Source: Acholoe squamosa (taxonomy: Eukaryota > Annelida > Polychaeta > Phyllodocida > Polynoidae). From it: a stretch of DNA of 64,000 nt. The stretch covers positions 13,445,282 to 13,509,281 of the forward strand of contig OX439039.1 in NCBI GenBank assembly GCA_949317995.1, written 5' to 3'. Numbering within the stretch: position 1 is the stretch's first letter; every line of letters begins with the position of its first letter. Made by a program: the position numbers and the translations under genes. This document shows, one piece after another, positions 35,424 through 46,174 of the stretch. Below the pieces are notes generated by a model that was given only the letters and a program-made list of their open reading frames with translations, searched no databases and was not told the origin of the DNA.

Positions 35424-36633
35424 TACCGTAATCTCTCGCGTAGAAGGCGCAGCCCGCGTAGAAGGCGCAGCCCGCGTAGAAGGCGCACCCCCAACTCAGG
35501 AAAGGTTGGTTCACGTAGAAGGCGCACCTATCTCCCCTGAATTGGTATTATGAAAAACCCACGTATAAGGTGCACCCCCAACTCAAGGAGGTCTGGTCCG
35601 CGTACAAGGCGCACCTTGTGCATGACCTGCCTACAAGGGTCTCCTTGTAGTTGGGCATAGCCTTAGTTAAGGTTGAAATCAGGTTGGGTATGATGCTGAA
35701 CATATATATATTTTTTTTTAATGCCACAAATGAGGTGTGACCAGAAGTAGAACTTATCTCTAACATTTTATCATCAGTTCTTTTGATTTCTCTTCCTACA
35801 TTCATGCATTCTATCAATGTTGTAGCATGTTAGGGAATGAATTTAAATCAAAACATCTAAACATAGTTTGAGCATCTATTCTTAAGTCAAACACATAGAG
35901 AGTGTATATAAATGGTATACTGGCTCCATCTGGTGGCACTTCTAGGAATCATTCCTATTGAATACAGGATTATAAGTGATCATGGTCAAGATATAGTTTG
36001 CATTATTATTATGTGTTAGATTGTATTCCCAGTAGTGTAGTTGTAAATGGATTTGAGGTTATCCATGCTTAGATCAGTGTTTTACATGATACATTTTATG
36101 TTATCATGTCAATAGGTCCTCATGATGTGGTTGATTTGTCAAAACTGTGTCAGAAGATAGTATACAATTGAAATTTACCTCAAACTGTACCTTAATCATG
36201 ATCATTTATAATCATGTATTCACTGGGAATGGTTCCTAGAAGTGCCACCAGATGGAGCCAGTATACCATTTATATACACTTGCTTGATGTTTGACTTAAG
36301 AACAGATGTTCCAACTATGTTTAGATAATGTTATGATTTAAATTCATTCCCTAACATGCTACAACATTGATAGAATGCATGAATGTAGGAAGAGAAATCA
36401 AAAGAACTGATGATACAATGTTAGAGATAAGTTCTACTTCTGGTCACACCTGATTTGTGGCATAAAAAAAAAACATATTCAGCATCATACCCAACTTGAT
36501 CTCAATTGAGGTATGGGAAAAAACCACATATAAGGCGCACCCCCAACTCAAGGCAGCATGCTTCCTGCGTATAAGACCCATCCATGGTCTGATTCGCGTA
36601 TAAGACGCGCCTTATACGCGGGAGATTACGGTA
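35424..36633. mobile_element. TACCGTA element split by a large inverted repeat
   Basis: Left part 35424-35628 (TACCGTAATCTCTCGCG, AAGGCGC units) and right part about 36525-36633 (ATAAGGCGCACCCC to GGGAGATTACGGTA) are the two halves of one family member. Everything between belongs to a second foldback (35655-36510). Confidence 0.8.
35655..36510. mobile_element. ~850-bp inverted repeat nested in a TACCGTA element
   Basis: Left arm about 35655-36000 and right arm about 36181-36510 are inverted copies, ~90% identical by eye. Both contain GTTGGGTATGATGCTGAA, AGAAGTAGAACTTATCTCTA, ATGGTATACTGGCTCCATCT and GGTGGCACTTCTAGGAA. The loop is about 180 bp. There is no coding potential. Confidence 0.85.
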
Positions 36634-36798
36634 AAAAGTTTTTTTTTTCCAAAACTGCTAATAGGAGTCCTATTCTAAACATCAAAATAGAATTTTCTTT
36701 GGGTTTTATTTTTGGTAGATATTGCAAAGGCTCAAAGACTCTCAACACCACACTTGACATATCTGCATATTCAAGGGTTGAAAATAGAACATTTTTAA

Positions 36799-37600
36799 CT
36801 CGAAAAGAGTTATAGGAGACGACTAGGGTCCTCTCATTTTCAGTCATTTTGGTGGTGTGAATAAGTTAAAAAAAAGATAGAAATTTTATATATAAGAGGC
36901 AGAATTACTTATTGAATTTGTAGTGTCATTAAAGGAGGAGATGTAGGGGTGTAGCAGGAAAAGGTATTTCAGTACCAACTATTGTAAATTTTGAGTAATT
37001 GTCTATATTCTACAGAGTCAGTTGGTTGGCAGCCATAAGACACTTTTTGCCTCCAATGGTGAAGGTATATGATGTTGATCCATGTATCAACTTTCCCGCC
37101 TTTTTTGGCAATGTGGTGCGAATAGAGCAGTTTTGGCGGGAGTTATGCGAATAGTGGCTTGGTGGTGCGAATTACCTGGGTTAGGAGCATCTGGTCCTCC
37201 AAGCAGATGTCTTGTGAAAGTATAGGACGATAACACTACTTAACACCTGCTTGGAGTTGGTGTCCTGTCTGTGAATGGGAGTGCTGATGTCAGACCACAA
37301 GCTAGACTTGCTCAAGGCTATTGGTTTTAATTCTGGAGAAACAATGTAATGGAAAAGACTATCAAGTATAAAGGGACCAGAGCTTTGGGACAGCAGAGAG
37401 TCTAGCTAACTGCAATTATCTTATATTCTCTGATACAAGCAACATTACCTGCATTACTGACCTTGCAATAAACTACAATTTTGATTTGATTCAAATATGA
37501 TATGAACCTCAAATCAAAGAATTTATGGTACATAACATCTGCCAAAAAAAAATTAATTTAATTTCTTTTCGAGTTACAAGCAATGCACATTGCTGCCCTA
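36799..37600. repeat. Dispersed ~0.8-kb repeat, copy B (inverted relative to 22.2-kb copy)
   Basis: Ends at AACTCGAAAAGAGTTATAGG on the left and TTTTCGAGTTACAAGC on the right. It shares with copy A the words CAGAATTACTTATTGAA, CATTAAAGGAGGAGATGTAG, TCAGTTGGTTGGCAGCCATA and TTGGTGGTGCGAAT. The terminal CTCGAAAAGAG motif may be a short terminal repeat. Confidence 0.7.
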
Positions 37601-38031
37601 TATTAAGTGTTAAACTTGATGGTTTACCAGAACAAATACAGTTTTAACTGTATACGAGGGTGCAGCTTATACAAGGGTATTTACGGTATTCCCTGGGAGC
37701 CAGTAGTCCGTAGTTTTGGCTCGTTGCCTGTGCCCAAGGTTTCTGGTGTGCAGATGCAATTTTGGCTATTGATACCCAGATCAACCCCTAGAAACTTAAG
37801 GAAATCAATTTTTGGCCTTTGACTAAACAGCCAAGTTTGCCCGGCCTAAAAGGTGTGTACAGGTAGAGGTGATCACCTAACAGGTACAACATTTACCTCA
37901 CTGGGCACACTTTGATGTCCTTAGGCGGTGCTGGTGGCGTTAGATGGAGCTTCTTGGGTGGAGCTTCTTCTACCTATAGCGCCTGTCTGCTCTGTAGAAC
38001 CACCCTCCCCCACCACCAAAGTTCTACTTAA

Positions 38032-38265
38032 CCCTTTAAGGGCCGCTTATGCATTAATGCATCATGCCCATTGGTCGGCACGATGCATGGATGGAGCCCT
38101 GGCGAGTAACTCACCTGGGCTCCATTCATGCATCATGACGACCCTACAGGGTTGACACTCCCGGAGGGTCGGCATGATGCTCCAATGAAGTGCCGGTGAG
38201 GAGTCTTTATCGGTGCATCATGCCGACCTATGAGCATGGTGCACTCCTGACTGGCCCTTAAAGGG
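38032..38265. mobile_element. piggyBac-like MITE (TTAA target)
   Basis: TTAA|CCCTTTAAGGGCC at the left and GGCCCTTAAAGGG|TTAG at the right (one base off TTAA). The interior carries TGCATCATGCCGACC-type words in both orientations. Relatives: 43950-44117, 60428-60683, a left end at 62334, and internal-sequence relics at 8.5, 51.1, 58.9 and 62.0 kb. Confidence 0.85.
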
Positions 38266-38955
38266 TTAGCCCACCATGTAACCACCAATATTATAAGTAC
38301 CAGCTTGTTTCTGGTGCATAACGCCTGGCTGAAAAATACAGGGTCATCAACATGTAAACCTGAAACACGACAAACCCTTGAAGAAAATGAAGCCAACAAA
38401 ATTATCATTTCCTTTTGAGAGTTGAAGAGTACCCTCCGGTACGCCAGGAACAGAGATCGTGGTTGTATCAGATGCAGATGAGACCGAATCTTTATTAGAA
38501 TGGTGAGAGGTCTAGGTTGAGGGGAGTTGCTTATGGTGATTTTTGGTTGCAATGAAATCGATACATGTTTTTAAGCAGAAAACTGCACACAGTCACACCC
38601 TGACTTGTGTACATGTATACGCTTTAAGCCCCCCCCCCCCCGAAGCTTGAAAAATGAATGTTTCGGACTGTTCTATAGGGTTAAATACCCACCTGTAAAC
38701 GTCATCCTGACGTAACAAGTCTCAATAAAATATGGTTCACATATAAGCTGCGGCTACTACCTTTATTGGCTTGTATAAGTGCTGGTGGTACAAGGGCTTT
38801 GAATTGTTTAAATACACTAAGCCTTGAATGAGCGCTGGTCTTCAATGAGTGCGGGGGAGATAGCCTGCTTGAAAGCGATGAGTACCTGGGTGCTTATACA
38901 GGCCAATACGGTATGTGGGAATTCAGTGTAATGTATATGTAAAACCCTGTCCCTG

Positions 38956-39302
38956 CAGAGGCGTAGGAAGCAAATCTTCATTTGGGGGGCTCGGCGAGGG
39001 CACCATCACGACCATCTTTAATTGTCGGCTGATGTGTGATGGCGTCTATATATGCGTATTTAGAATTCATATAGAAAAGTGATTTTTGGTAAATTATGGA
39101 TCTGACTTTAGGCTCAGACCCCATTCTCCCTATAACATCACCATAATAATCTAATTTGAGATGTAAAGTTTTAGCTTCTTTTCCATTGTGTTTATGAGTT
39201 CTTGGAAAATATTGGGGGGGGGGGGCAGACATACTCAGGCCCCACCTCCTTCATGATTGGGGGGGCAGGCCCCCCTGCCCCCCCCCTTTTCCTACGCCCC
39301 TG
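38956..39302. mobile_element. CAGGGGCGTAGGAAG-family MITE, 347 bp
   Basis: CAGAGGCGTAGGAAGCAAATC at the left and TTTTCCTACGCCCCTG at the right, with CCCTG duplicated on both flanks. Poly-G and poly-C tracts lie inside the ends. A shorter relative is at 41017-41152. Confidence 0.8.
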
Positions 39303-40430
39303 CCCTGGCACTTGTCATAGCGTTTCCCATATGCTCCCTTCTCCCTTTCTGACTTGTCAGACAGTCCCTCACACATATCCCCTCCCACAGACTTCCTCTT
39401 CCTTGTCCCACCCTTTCTTATACATCCCACAGTATAGGACAGCAAACAATAGGCATATCTTATCGGCGTGTTATGCCACTTTTGACAGAACTAGCAAAAT
39501 TCGAAATGGAGGGCCTTCTGGGTATGGGTTTAGACTATATTTTAGTTACAGTGTCAAGACTTGCCATAATCCCCCCTCCCCCTACACACACACAATCCCC
39601 TTTACTTGTCCTATCTATAAAGGATAAATTCTTAAACTCTAGGGGTATCTAGTTGCTACAGTAGTTTACATCGCTTGTGAGATCAGATTGCGTTACGGGA
39701 CTGACTATTTTCACCGTTTACCTGTCCGTGTCTGTTGTCACATCTTGTAATGTAATAAGCTTCCACACCTGTAAAAGGTAATGGTGCCCCTCCAAGTAAA
39801 TCTATTCACAGTCTGACGGATAGTCATTGCTCTCTGTTAACACGGTTTTCTACTGAATTAACGCATGAAATGCACCTAAGCTCTCAACTTCCTGTAGCTG
39901 TCAACATATCAAACTAGCACCTGAAAGATTTTTGCCAAGATGTTTGCCTTAGGATCAGGGAAGTGTTGTGTGCCCAGCTCTTCTTTTACATGTTCTTGTT
40001 GGACACATGAAAAAGAAAAGAATTGTACAAAGTGTCACAGGCACCGCGCAACAATTCTTCAAACTCTGCTCCAGTGAGAACATCAATTGAGAAGTTGTCT
40101 CTGTGGACTTGATTCTAAAGAGTCAACATACTGTACATTTTACAAGGACCTTCAAAAACATAGTTAGAATGAAACTTCAAGGGATGTATTCATTGCTTGT
40201 AGCATTATGTATTCATATGGGAAAATTAGGAAGCACAAATATGGATATATAAGTAATGCACATGTGTAATTGTATAAAGTGTGCTTATATGTAGGGCACA
40301 TACAAGTGCTGAGTGTCCCAACCATCTGGTCGTTGTGTCGTCGTGGCAGCACCACAACATGCACGGCCAGGTGTCACCATCCAACCACAGCTACTGTACC
40401 ATCTACTGATGGGGCCATGTGTGAGATAAG
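39303..40430. other. Non-coding stretch upstream of candidate exon B
   Basis: Nothing gene-like or repetitive that I can define. Confidence 0.4.
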
Positions 40431-40439
40431 AGATGTGCT

Positions 40440-40663
40440 CTGATTGGCTGCGTCTATGTGCTGCAGGTATACCCGTCCCTGAGCTGCTCGCTCGGCGCTG
40501 CTGGATCTGCTCCCACCATCCACCCACTCACACTCCTCACCGCTACCTGTCTACTACCCAAACACACCTGTCAACTGCTGCCCGAGCACCAACGCTGCTA
40601 TTAAACACAAACTGACCATCACCCGCCTTCTGTCACCTTCTGTCACCCCCGTCACCTGTCACC
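40440..40663 (+). promoter_or_regulatory. Putative promoter / 5' UTR of candidate first exon B
   Basis: TGATTGGCTGCG at 40441 is an inverted CCAAT box, followed by a locally CpG- and C-rich 200 bases that run without an obvious repeat into the CACC-ATG at 40664. No TATA box is close. This is inferred from position and composition only. Confidence 0.35.
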
Positions 40664-40682
40664 ATGTCTGACGAACCCCAAG
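40664..40682 (+). CDS. Candidate alternative first coding exon B (MSDEPQ)
   Basis: ATGTCTGACGAACCCCAAG then gtaagc. The start context CACCATGT is good, the donor is strong, and six codons leave a phase-1 G, as in exons A and C. An acidic MSDEP start is common in cytosolic proteins and does not identify a family. The upstream block has promoter-like composition. The rest of the gene is not visible downstream to 64000, so the shared second exon would be further right. Confidence 0.45.
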
Positions 40683-41016
40683 GTAAGCCTACTCTCTATT
40701 GATTCTCTATCCTCTACCACTCACCCTGCCCTGCCCCTCCTTGCGGGGTCCAACTCTCACCTGGTCCCTCGTTATGTCACCTGGACAACCCCCAATCCCA
40801 CCGTGCTGTTGTGTTGTTTGTATTCATTGCACTATTTGGACATAACTTAGACAGACTGTTGACACGGGACCCCTGGACGCACGCACGGGCAAATATAGAA
40901 CGCATTGATTTTCATTTGCAGTTATTTTCCTAAAATTTGCAGCCATTTCAAAGTAATTTTTCAGTCGTATACATTTCAGTGTGTGAATTTCATTGATTTA
41001 AGACATCTGCTGGTCA

Positions 41017-41152
41017 CAGGGGCGTAGGAAGAAAATCTTTATTGGGGGGGGGGGGGGGCAGGGGTCTTGGTTGCGGGGGCCTGCTAATTTTTATATAGGC
41101 TTATATAGGGAACCTCCTCATTATTGCCCCCCCCCCTTTTCCTACGCCCCTG
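41017..41152. mobile_element. CAGGGGCGTAGGAAG-family MITE, 136 bp, 6-bp TSD
   Basis: CAGGGGCGTAGGAAGAAAATC to TTTTCCTACGCCCCTG, with TGGTCA duplicated at 41011-41016 and 41153-41158. Fifteen consecutive G follow the left end, and a C run precedes the right end. Confidence 0.9.
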
Positions 41153-41339
41153 TGGTCACCTGGTGATTTGTAGGAATGAATGGGTTATATTCACACTAGA
41201 CTTCTGGGCTGATTGTAAAGTGCGAAGAGAGACATTTACCCGATCCCACAAATAACTTACTCCTAGACCTACTTACTCACAAGAACGACTCACTCATTTG
41301 ACTTGCTCCCTGAGCTAGTGTCCCTCTTACCCCACTAAG

Positions 41340-41480
41340 CTGATAGCCATTGCCTCTGCTCTCCCTCACCTGCTACCCGGCTCACCTGTGACCTATTCCC
41401 TCCCTTACCTGCTACCCAGCTCACCTATTCTCTCCCTCACCGGCTACCTGGCTCACCTGTTCTCCCCCTCACCTGTCTGT
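41340..41480. repeat. Short minisatellite, CTCACCTG-type units
   Basis: About four units of 28-35 bases built from CTCCCTCACCTGCTACC and CGGCTCACCTGT. Read as tandem duplication; an open frame through it is a by-product. Confidence 0.55.
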
Positions 41481-41649
41481 AATGTAAATCCCTGTCCTGC
41501 CCACCCACTACTAGAAAATGGCAGTTGTGGATCAATCACTCTCCGTCCTCCTGCCGCTGGCCCTGATGTCCTGGCAGTGCTGACTGCCTGTCGCGCCCTG
41601 CTGCCATCTCTATGGCAACATGGTGGGAGTATTAACATGTGTCACTCTC

Positions 41650-42200
41650 TAGGGAGCAGCTGACTCGAAGGGGAGCAGCTCAGAGGGAGGGGTGCAGCTC
41701 AGGGTGAGGGGTGCAGAGCTGTGTATGGGGTGCAGAGCAGTGTAGGGGTGGGGCTCTAGGCCCGGCAGCAGCTTAATGAGAGGGGGGGGCAGCTCAAGGT
41801 GAGGGGAGCAGCTCAATGCACGAAGTGCAGCTCTGGAAGAGGGAAGCAGCTGACTAAGAAGTGAGAGAATGAACACCTCAGTTTAAGGGACCCAGATCAG
41901 GGTCAGGGAGCAGTTCAGAGAGAGCAGCTCACTTGAAGGAGATTAGCTCACCGATGAGTTTGAGCAGCTCGGAGAGTTTGAGGAATGGGCAGATTGGTGA
42001 TAGGGTGAACACTTCAGTTGGAGGGAGCTGCTGAGGTGGAACAAGTCTCTCTAGGTTTAAGGGGGGGGGGGATGAGAGTCGCTTGGGAAGGGACGGGTGG
42101 CAAACAGCTGAGAATGAGGGGAACTGCTCAGTGAAAAGGGGCATCGTGCGCTCGTTGCCGGTGGTGCCTATGAGCAGCAGCTCACTGTGGGATTAGGTCA
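41650..42200. repeat. Degenerate GAGCAGCTCA-rich region
   Basis: The word GAGCAGCTCA or GTGCAGCTCA with spacer GGGGTGAGGGG recurs more than ten times over 500 bases without a fixed period. It has strong purine bias on the plus strand. Possibly an old minisatellite. A similar word occurs at 51450. Confidence 0.5.
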
Positions 42201-43075
42201 GGCTGGACACATGTGAATGCAACAGAGACAACTATGTTCGCGGGGCAGAGTTGAAGGGTACTTTACAGAAGTCTTATAAAACTGATAGTGCAAACTGAGT
42301 TTGTGGATAAGTTATAAGCCCTACCTAGGTATTGAACATGAACTGGAAAATCAATGCTGCTCCATAGTGTTAAATACCCTCATATAAGCAGCACCCAGAT
42401 TTTGGAAACCTATAAGCTGCTGTGCAATAAGAATCTGGTGCTAGTATTTATGGTAGGTAGCGTACAGGAGGAGGGAGACATAGGTGTAGACAGGTGGGCG
42501 GGGCTGTTAGCTGTAGGCAGCAGGCAGGGTCACATACCTGCTCAGTCCTGCTGCTGCTGCTGCCGCTGATGCTGTCAATGCTGCTACTGCCACCTGTATC
42601 TTCCTGCCTGATGCTGCCGCCGCTGCTACTCAGTCACCTGTCACACATCCACATGGCATCTGCTGCCTCCCTGTCATATACTGCCCTTAGAATTCAATAA
42701 TGAGTGTAAGATAATAAAGTATGTATACTGCAATTTGAACGTCTTGAGAATTCATCGATGAAAGAAAAAAAAAGAATAATATCCCCTCTGATAGTACATA
42801 GTCTATCATCAAAATAAAGCACCCCATGTTTTTGGTTACTTCCTGCGCTTATGCGGAACAGGTCCCTACTCAGTGACCATTTACTGTGTTAGTTCTGTAA
42901 AATGTGCCCCCTACTTATGTTCTTATATGGGCCAGGCACTTAAACCCAACAGTTAAACAAGAAAATACATTTGTCATAGATCTTTATGGACATAACCAAA
43001 GATTTGGATATTTGAAAGTCAAATGGTTCACCCTTTTTTTTCTTTTCTTTTTTACAGAACCATGAAAAAAATTAC

Positions 43076-43350
43076 TACCGTAATCTCCCGTGTATAAGAC
43101 GCGTCTTATACGAGGGGTTTTAGTTCTCCTTGGATCCACAAGGGGGACACCAAGACCTTTCTTTTGATATGTTACATGCCATAATGGTCATAATAGGGCA
43201 TGGGGGGGGGGGGTCCAGGGGGCCCAAGCTACACACAGGTTTTTAAATTTTGAAAATTCACTGAGTAGAACCAAAGTTATGAATTTTTCATTTTTTTTTT
43301 GAGAATTTTCCAAAACTCTAGGTGCGTCTTATACGCAGGAGATTACGGTA
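43076..43350. mobile_element. TACCGTA-family MITE with foreign interior
   Basis: TACCGTAATCTCCCGTG with TATAAGACGCG at the left and GCAGGAGATTACGGTA at the right. The middle lacks the usual AAGACGC units and instead has a ~65-bp segment (TGGATCCACAAGGGGGACAC onward), seen inverted at 32660-32730, plus a G run. Confidence 0.8.
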
Positions 43351-43459
43351 GTAAAGATCGGGAAGGGGTCTATCCTATACATTCAATCTCAAGTACTAGC
43401 TACAGAAGGCCTATTATCTTTCACATTTCTTCAAGCCCTGACCCCTGTCAGAGACGACC

Positions 43460-43702
43460 CAGTGTTGCTTATAATATAAGCCGTATCGTGCATAAGCCGT
43501 ACCCGCATATAAGCTGCACCCTGAGTTCAAGGCTTTGCTATAAGCCGCACCAGGGGCCTGAAATAGTCCCCATTCCTTCCTTTAGTCTATTTAAGAAAAA
43601 CCGTGTGTATATGCCACACCCTGTGTTCCCAGAGATGCTATAAGCCACACCAGAGGTCTGAAATACTCCATAAGCGTGGCTTATATGAGGGGTTTTACGG
43701 TA
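43460..43702. mobile_element. TACCGTA-related element, TAAGCCGCACC subtype
   Basis: Four or more ATAAGCCGTACC/ATAAGCCACACC units in the same orientation, ending GAGGGGTTTTACGGTA. The left terminus is not clear. Fragments of the same subtype occur at 37640-37690, 42365-42420 and 44330-44470. Confidence 0.65.
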
Positions 43703-43949
43703 GGTTGGAGTGGTCGATGTGTGGCGGTGCCTGTTGATATCAGCAGGAGGAGGAGCAGGTTTTACCTGGTCTCTCCGGGTGACACGCCCATACATGAGAC
43801 CCCACATACTGCAGTCATTATAATTCCACCTGTCCTATTGCCTTTATACGCACACCTTGTCACTTTTACTTCTTGTCTGCCTTTCTGTAGTTGAGTCGAC
43901 CACACCCACATGCTGTTGAAACGGGATAGTGCATTGATGCAATAGTTAA

Positions 43950-44117
43950 CACCTTTAGGGCCAGACAATGCTGCATGCTTTAATGATACCCCAAGCAGGA
44001 ACTCTGCACTGCTGCATTGTTACATCATACCAACCTGTCGAGTTATTCTGCAGGGCTATATTCATGCCAAAAATAGGCATGTTGCATTTTAACGTGTCCT
44101 ATGTTGCCATTGAGGGG
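43950..44117. mobile_element. piggyBac-like MITE, degenerate
   Basis: TTAA|CACCTTTAGGGCC at the left and GAGGGG|TTAA at the right. Internal GCATCATACC-like and TGCATTGT words match the 38.0-kb copy. Confidence 0.55.
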
Positions 44118-44120
44118 TTA

Positions 44121-45485
44121 AAAACTGAATGACTGTTGCTGCGAATCATGAGTGTCAAACTGTCATGGCAACTGAGATAGCATGAAACACTACTGCAGGA
44201 AAACAACTGGGAAGCTGGACAATATACCTGAGACAAATACATGGCCGTCAGATTTTATTTCCACGTCTTATGTCGGTAGAACTTATTGTGAAAGACTTGA
44301 TTGGCCACCGACACACTACTTTAATATGCCGCATATAAGATGCACCCTGTGTTTATGACATCTATAAAGCGCACCCGGGGCCAAATTTTGTTCAATCTAC
44401 TGTAATCTCCTGCCTAAATGGACCACCCTGCATATAAGCCGCACCCACTAAGTCCCACTCTGAGGTGGCTAGATGGAAAAGAAAATTTCAAGAGAGGTGA
44501 AAAGAAGGCTGTTTGATTATTTCAGTAAGGAGTGGAGACCAGACATGCCGTGTCTGCTATATGAGGGAGTGAGTGTCCTAAACTGAAGCAAGCACTCATG
44601 TGTGCTAGAGGAAAGACCCAGTAATGCTGGAACATAATGCTGATATGATCTTCTTGTGCTATGCTTATGACTTTAGCTCTGTAGTTCCATGTCTTGTCCT
44701 ATTGTATTGTCCTGTCTAGTCATGTAAGTGTCTCGTTTTATTGTGGTGTCTAGTCATATATATTATAATCTAGTTATATCTAGTCATATGATTTAATGTA
44801 ATATGTTGTAGTCAGGTATTCAATTGTTAGTGTTGAGTGCACCCATCAGGTTTATGCGATATGGAGTCATTGGATATTGTGTAGATTCATAATCGGTACA
44901 TTTAGATATCACCAGTGAGAGGTTTGACTCCAGCCTACTCCTAGAGAAATAATACAGGTGGAGCGTCGAAATGGCGAGCTGTACTTTTTTCTAGTGAATA
45001 AAACCATTGAAAAACTTGACCCAGAGTTTTAGAATATGGCCAAAAAGTTCGTAAATTGATTCATAATTAAAACCCTGTGTATAAGACGTAGGAGATTACA
45101 TCAGTATTATTCTAAAGTATAAATCTTCACCTATAAGGTGTACTGCGATTTCAGGCAGGTTCTTTAAGGCTGTCCTTTAATGCAAGGTACTAAAGTAGAT
45201 ACTACCCGAATGAATTTGAATACCACTTTACCCCTGGGGCTTATCTACCGTAAGTGCTGTTTTAAAGATGTGGTTCTCACACAGACCAATATCATAGTAC
45301 CGTCCTTCACTACCTTCATGGAGCTGGTAGGGGTGAATGGAAGACAGGGGAGAGGGAAGAAGGGTTGAAATATCCAGCGCGCCACATTAAGGTAGGGCAG
45401 TAGACCTATGTCTCAAGAAGCAGTCAATTTCAGAAGGAGTTGTTGAAAAGGTCCATCTGACAACAGTTCCGGTGCGATATAGAAC
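44121..45485. other. Non-coding stretch
   Basis: Contains fragments of TACCGTA-related repeats (44330-44470 and about 45075-45110). No gene was recognised. Confidence 0.4.
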
Positions 45486-45491
45486 ATCATT

Positions 45492-45833
45492 CAGGGGTGT
45501 GAAATTTCCGCGGAAACGCGAAAATCCGCGGTTTCTATGCTCAGCAGGATCATTCCTGAGATCTGTGTAAATCCACTGAGAAAACAAATTGCCTTTTATG
45601 GGGGGGGGGGGGTCTGACATAGAATTTACCCCAATGTAACAGTTCTTCCCAAATGGGATACTGATGCTATCCCAACAGTAATTCCAAAACTCTTTCTACA
45701 TCAGGTGGTGATATTATGTGTCCATTTTACTATTTTAGCCACCTAAATCTAATGTAAAAATATTAAGTATGAGCCTCTGCGAGGTGGTATATTGCGCTTC
45801 AGTGGAAATGAGTCTTAACATTTCACACCCCTG
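45492..45833. mobile_element. 342-bp MITE, CAGGGGTGTGAAAT ends, 6-bp TSD
   Basis: CAGGGGTGTGAAATTTCC at the left and CATTTCACACCCCTG at the right. ATCATT is duplicated at 45486-45491 and 45834-45839. Subterminal CCGCGGAAACGCG words and an internal G run of about 14. Confidence 0.88.
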
Positions 45834-45975
45834 ATCATTATTAAATGCCTTTTTCAAGGATAGCTGTATTATAGATCACATCCATATAAAGTATGGAGGA
45901 AAAATTTCATGAGCGAAGAACATTTCTTTTAATTTTATAACAGAAGAAAGTAGCCATTTCTTGACACAGGAGGCT

Positions 45976-46163
45976 GTGAGTGAGTGAGTGAGAAATAGAT
46001 GTTTAACGCCATTTTGACAGCTCAGGTCATATTCATGGCAAGAACTTCATTACACAATTTCACAGGGTAATGTGTCAGTGCCTGCGCATATGTGCACGAC
46101 ACACATCCAGAGGGGATAGGAAAGAGAAGAAATAGACCCTTTTAAGTGGGCTAGGGATGCCCG
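45976..46163 (-). mobile_element. SINE copy, reverse orientation, 11-bp TSD
   Basis: Reverse complement of the 1254 SINE, starting with four GTGA units and ending at GGGCTAGGGATGCCCG. CACAGGAGGCT is duplicated at 45965-45975 and 46164-46174. At 188 bp it is the longest copy. Confidence 0.88.
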
Positions 46164-46174
46164 CACAGGAGGCT

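Noticed and set aside
39202..39627. 141-codon Pro/Thr-rich plus-strand frame
   Set aside because: It begins inside a MITE and runs through C-rich simple sequence; no domain or conserved feature.
42540..42640. CTG/CCG-rich segment resembling a triplet-repeat coding exon
   Set aside because: Only short interrupted CTG runs, with no flanking splice sites in a consistent frame.
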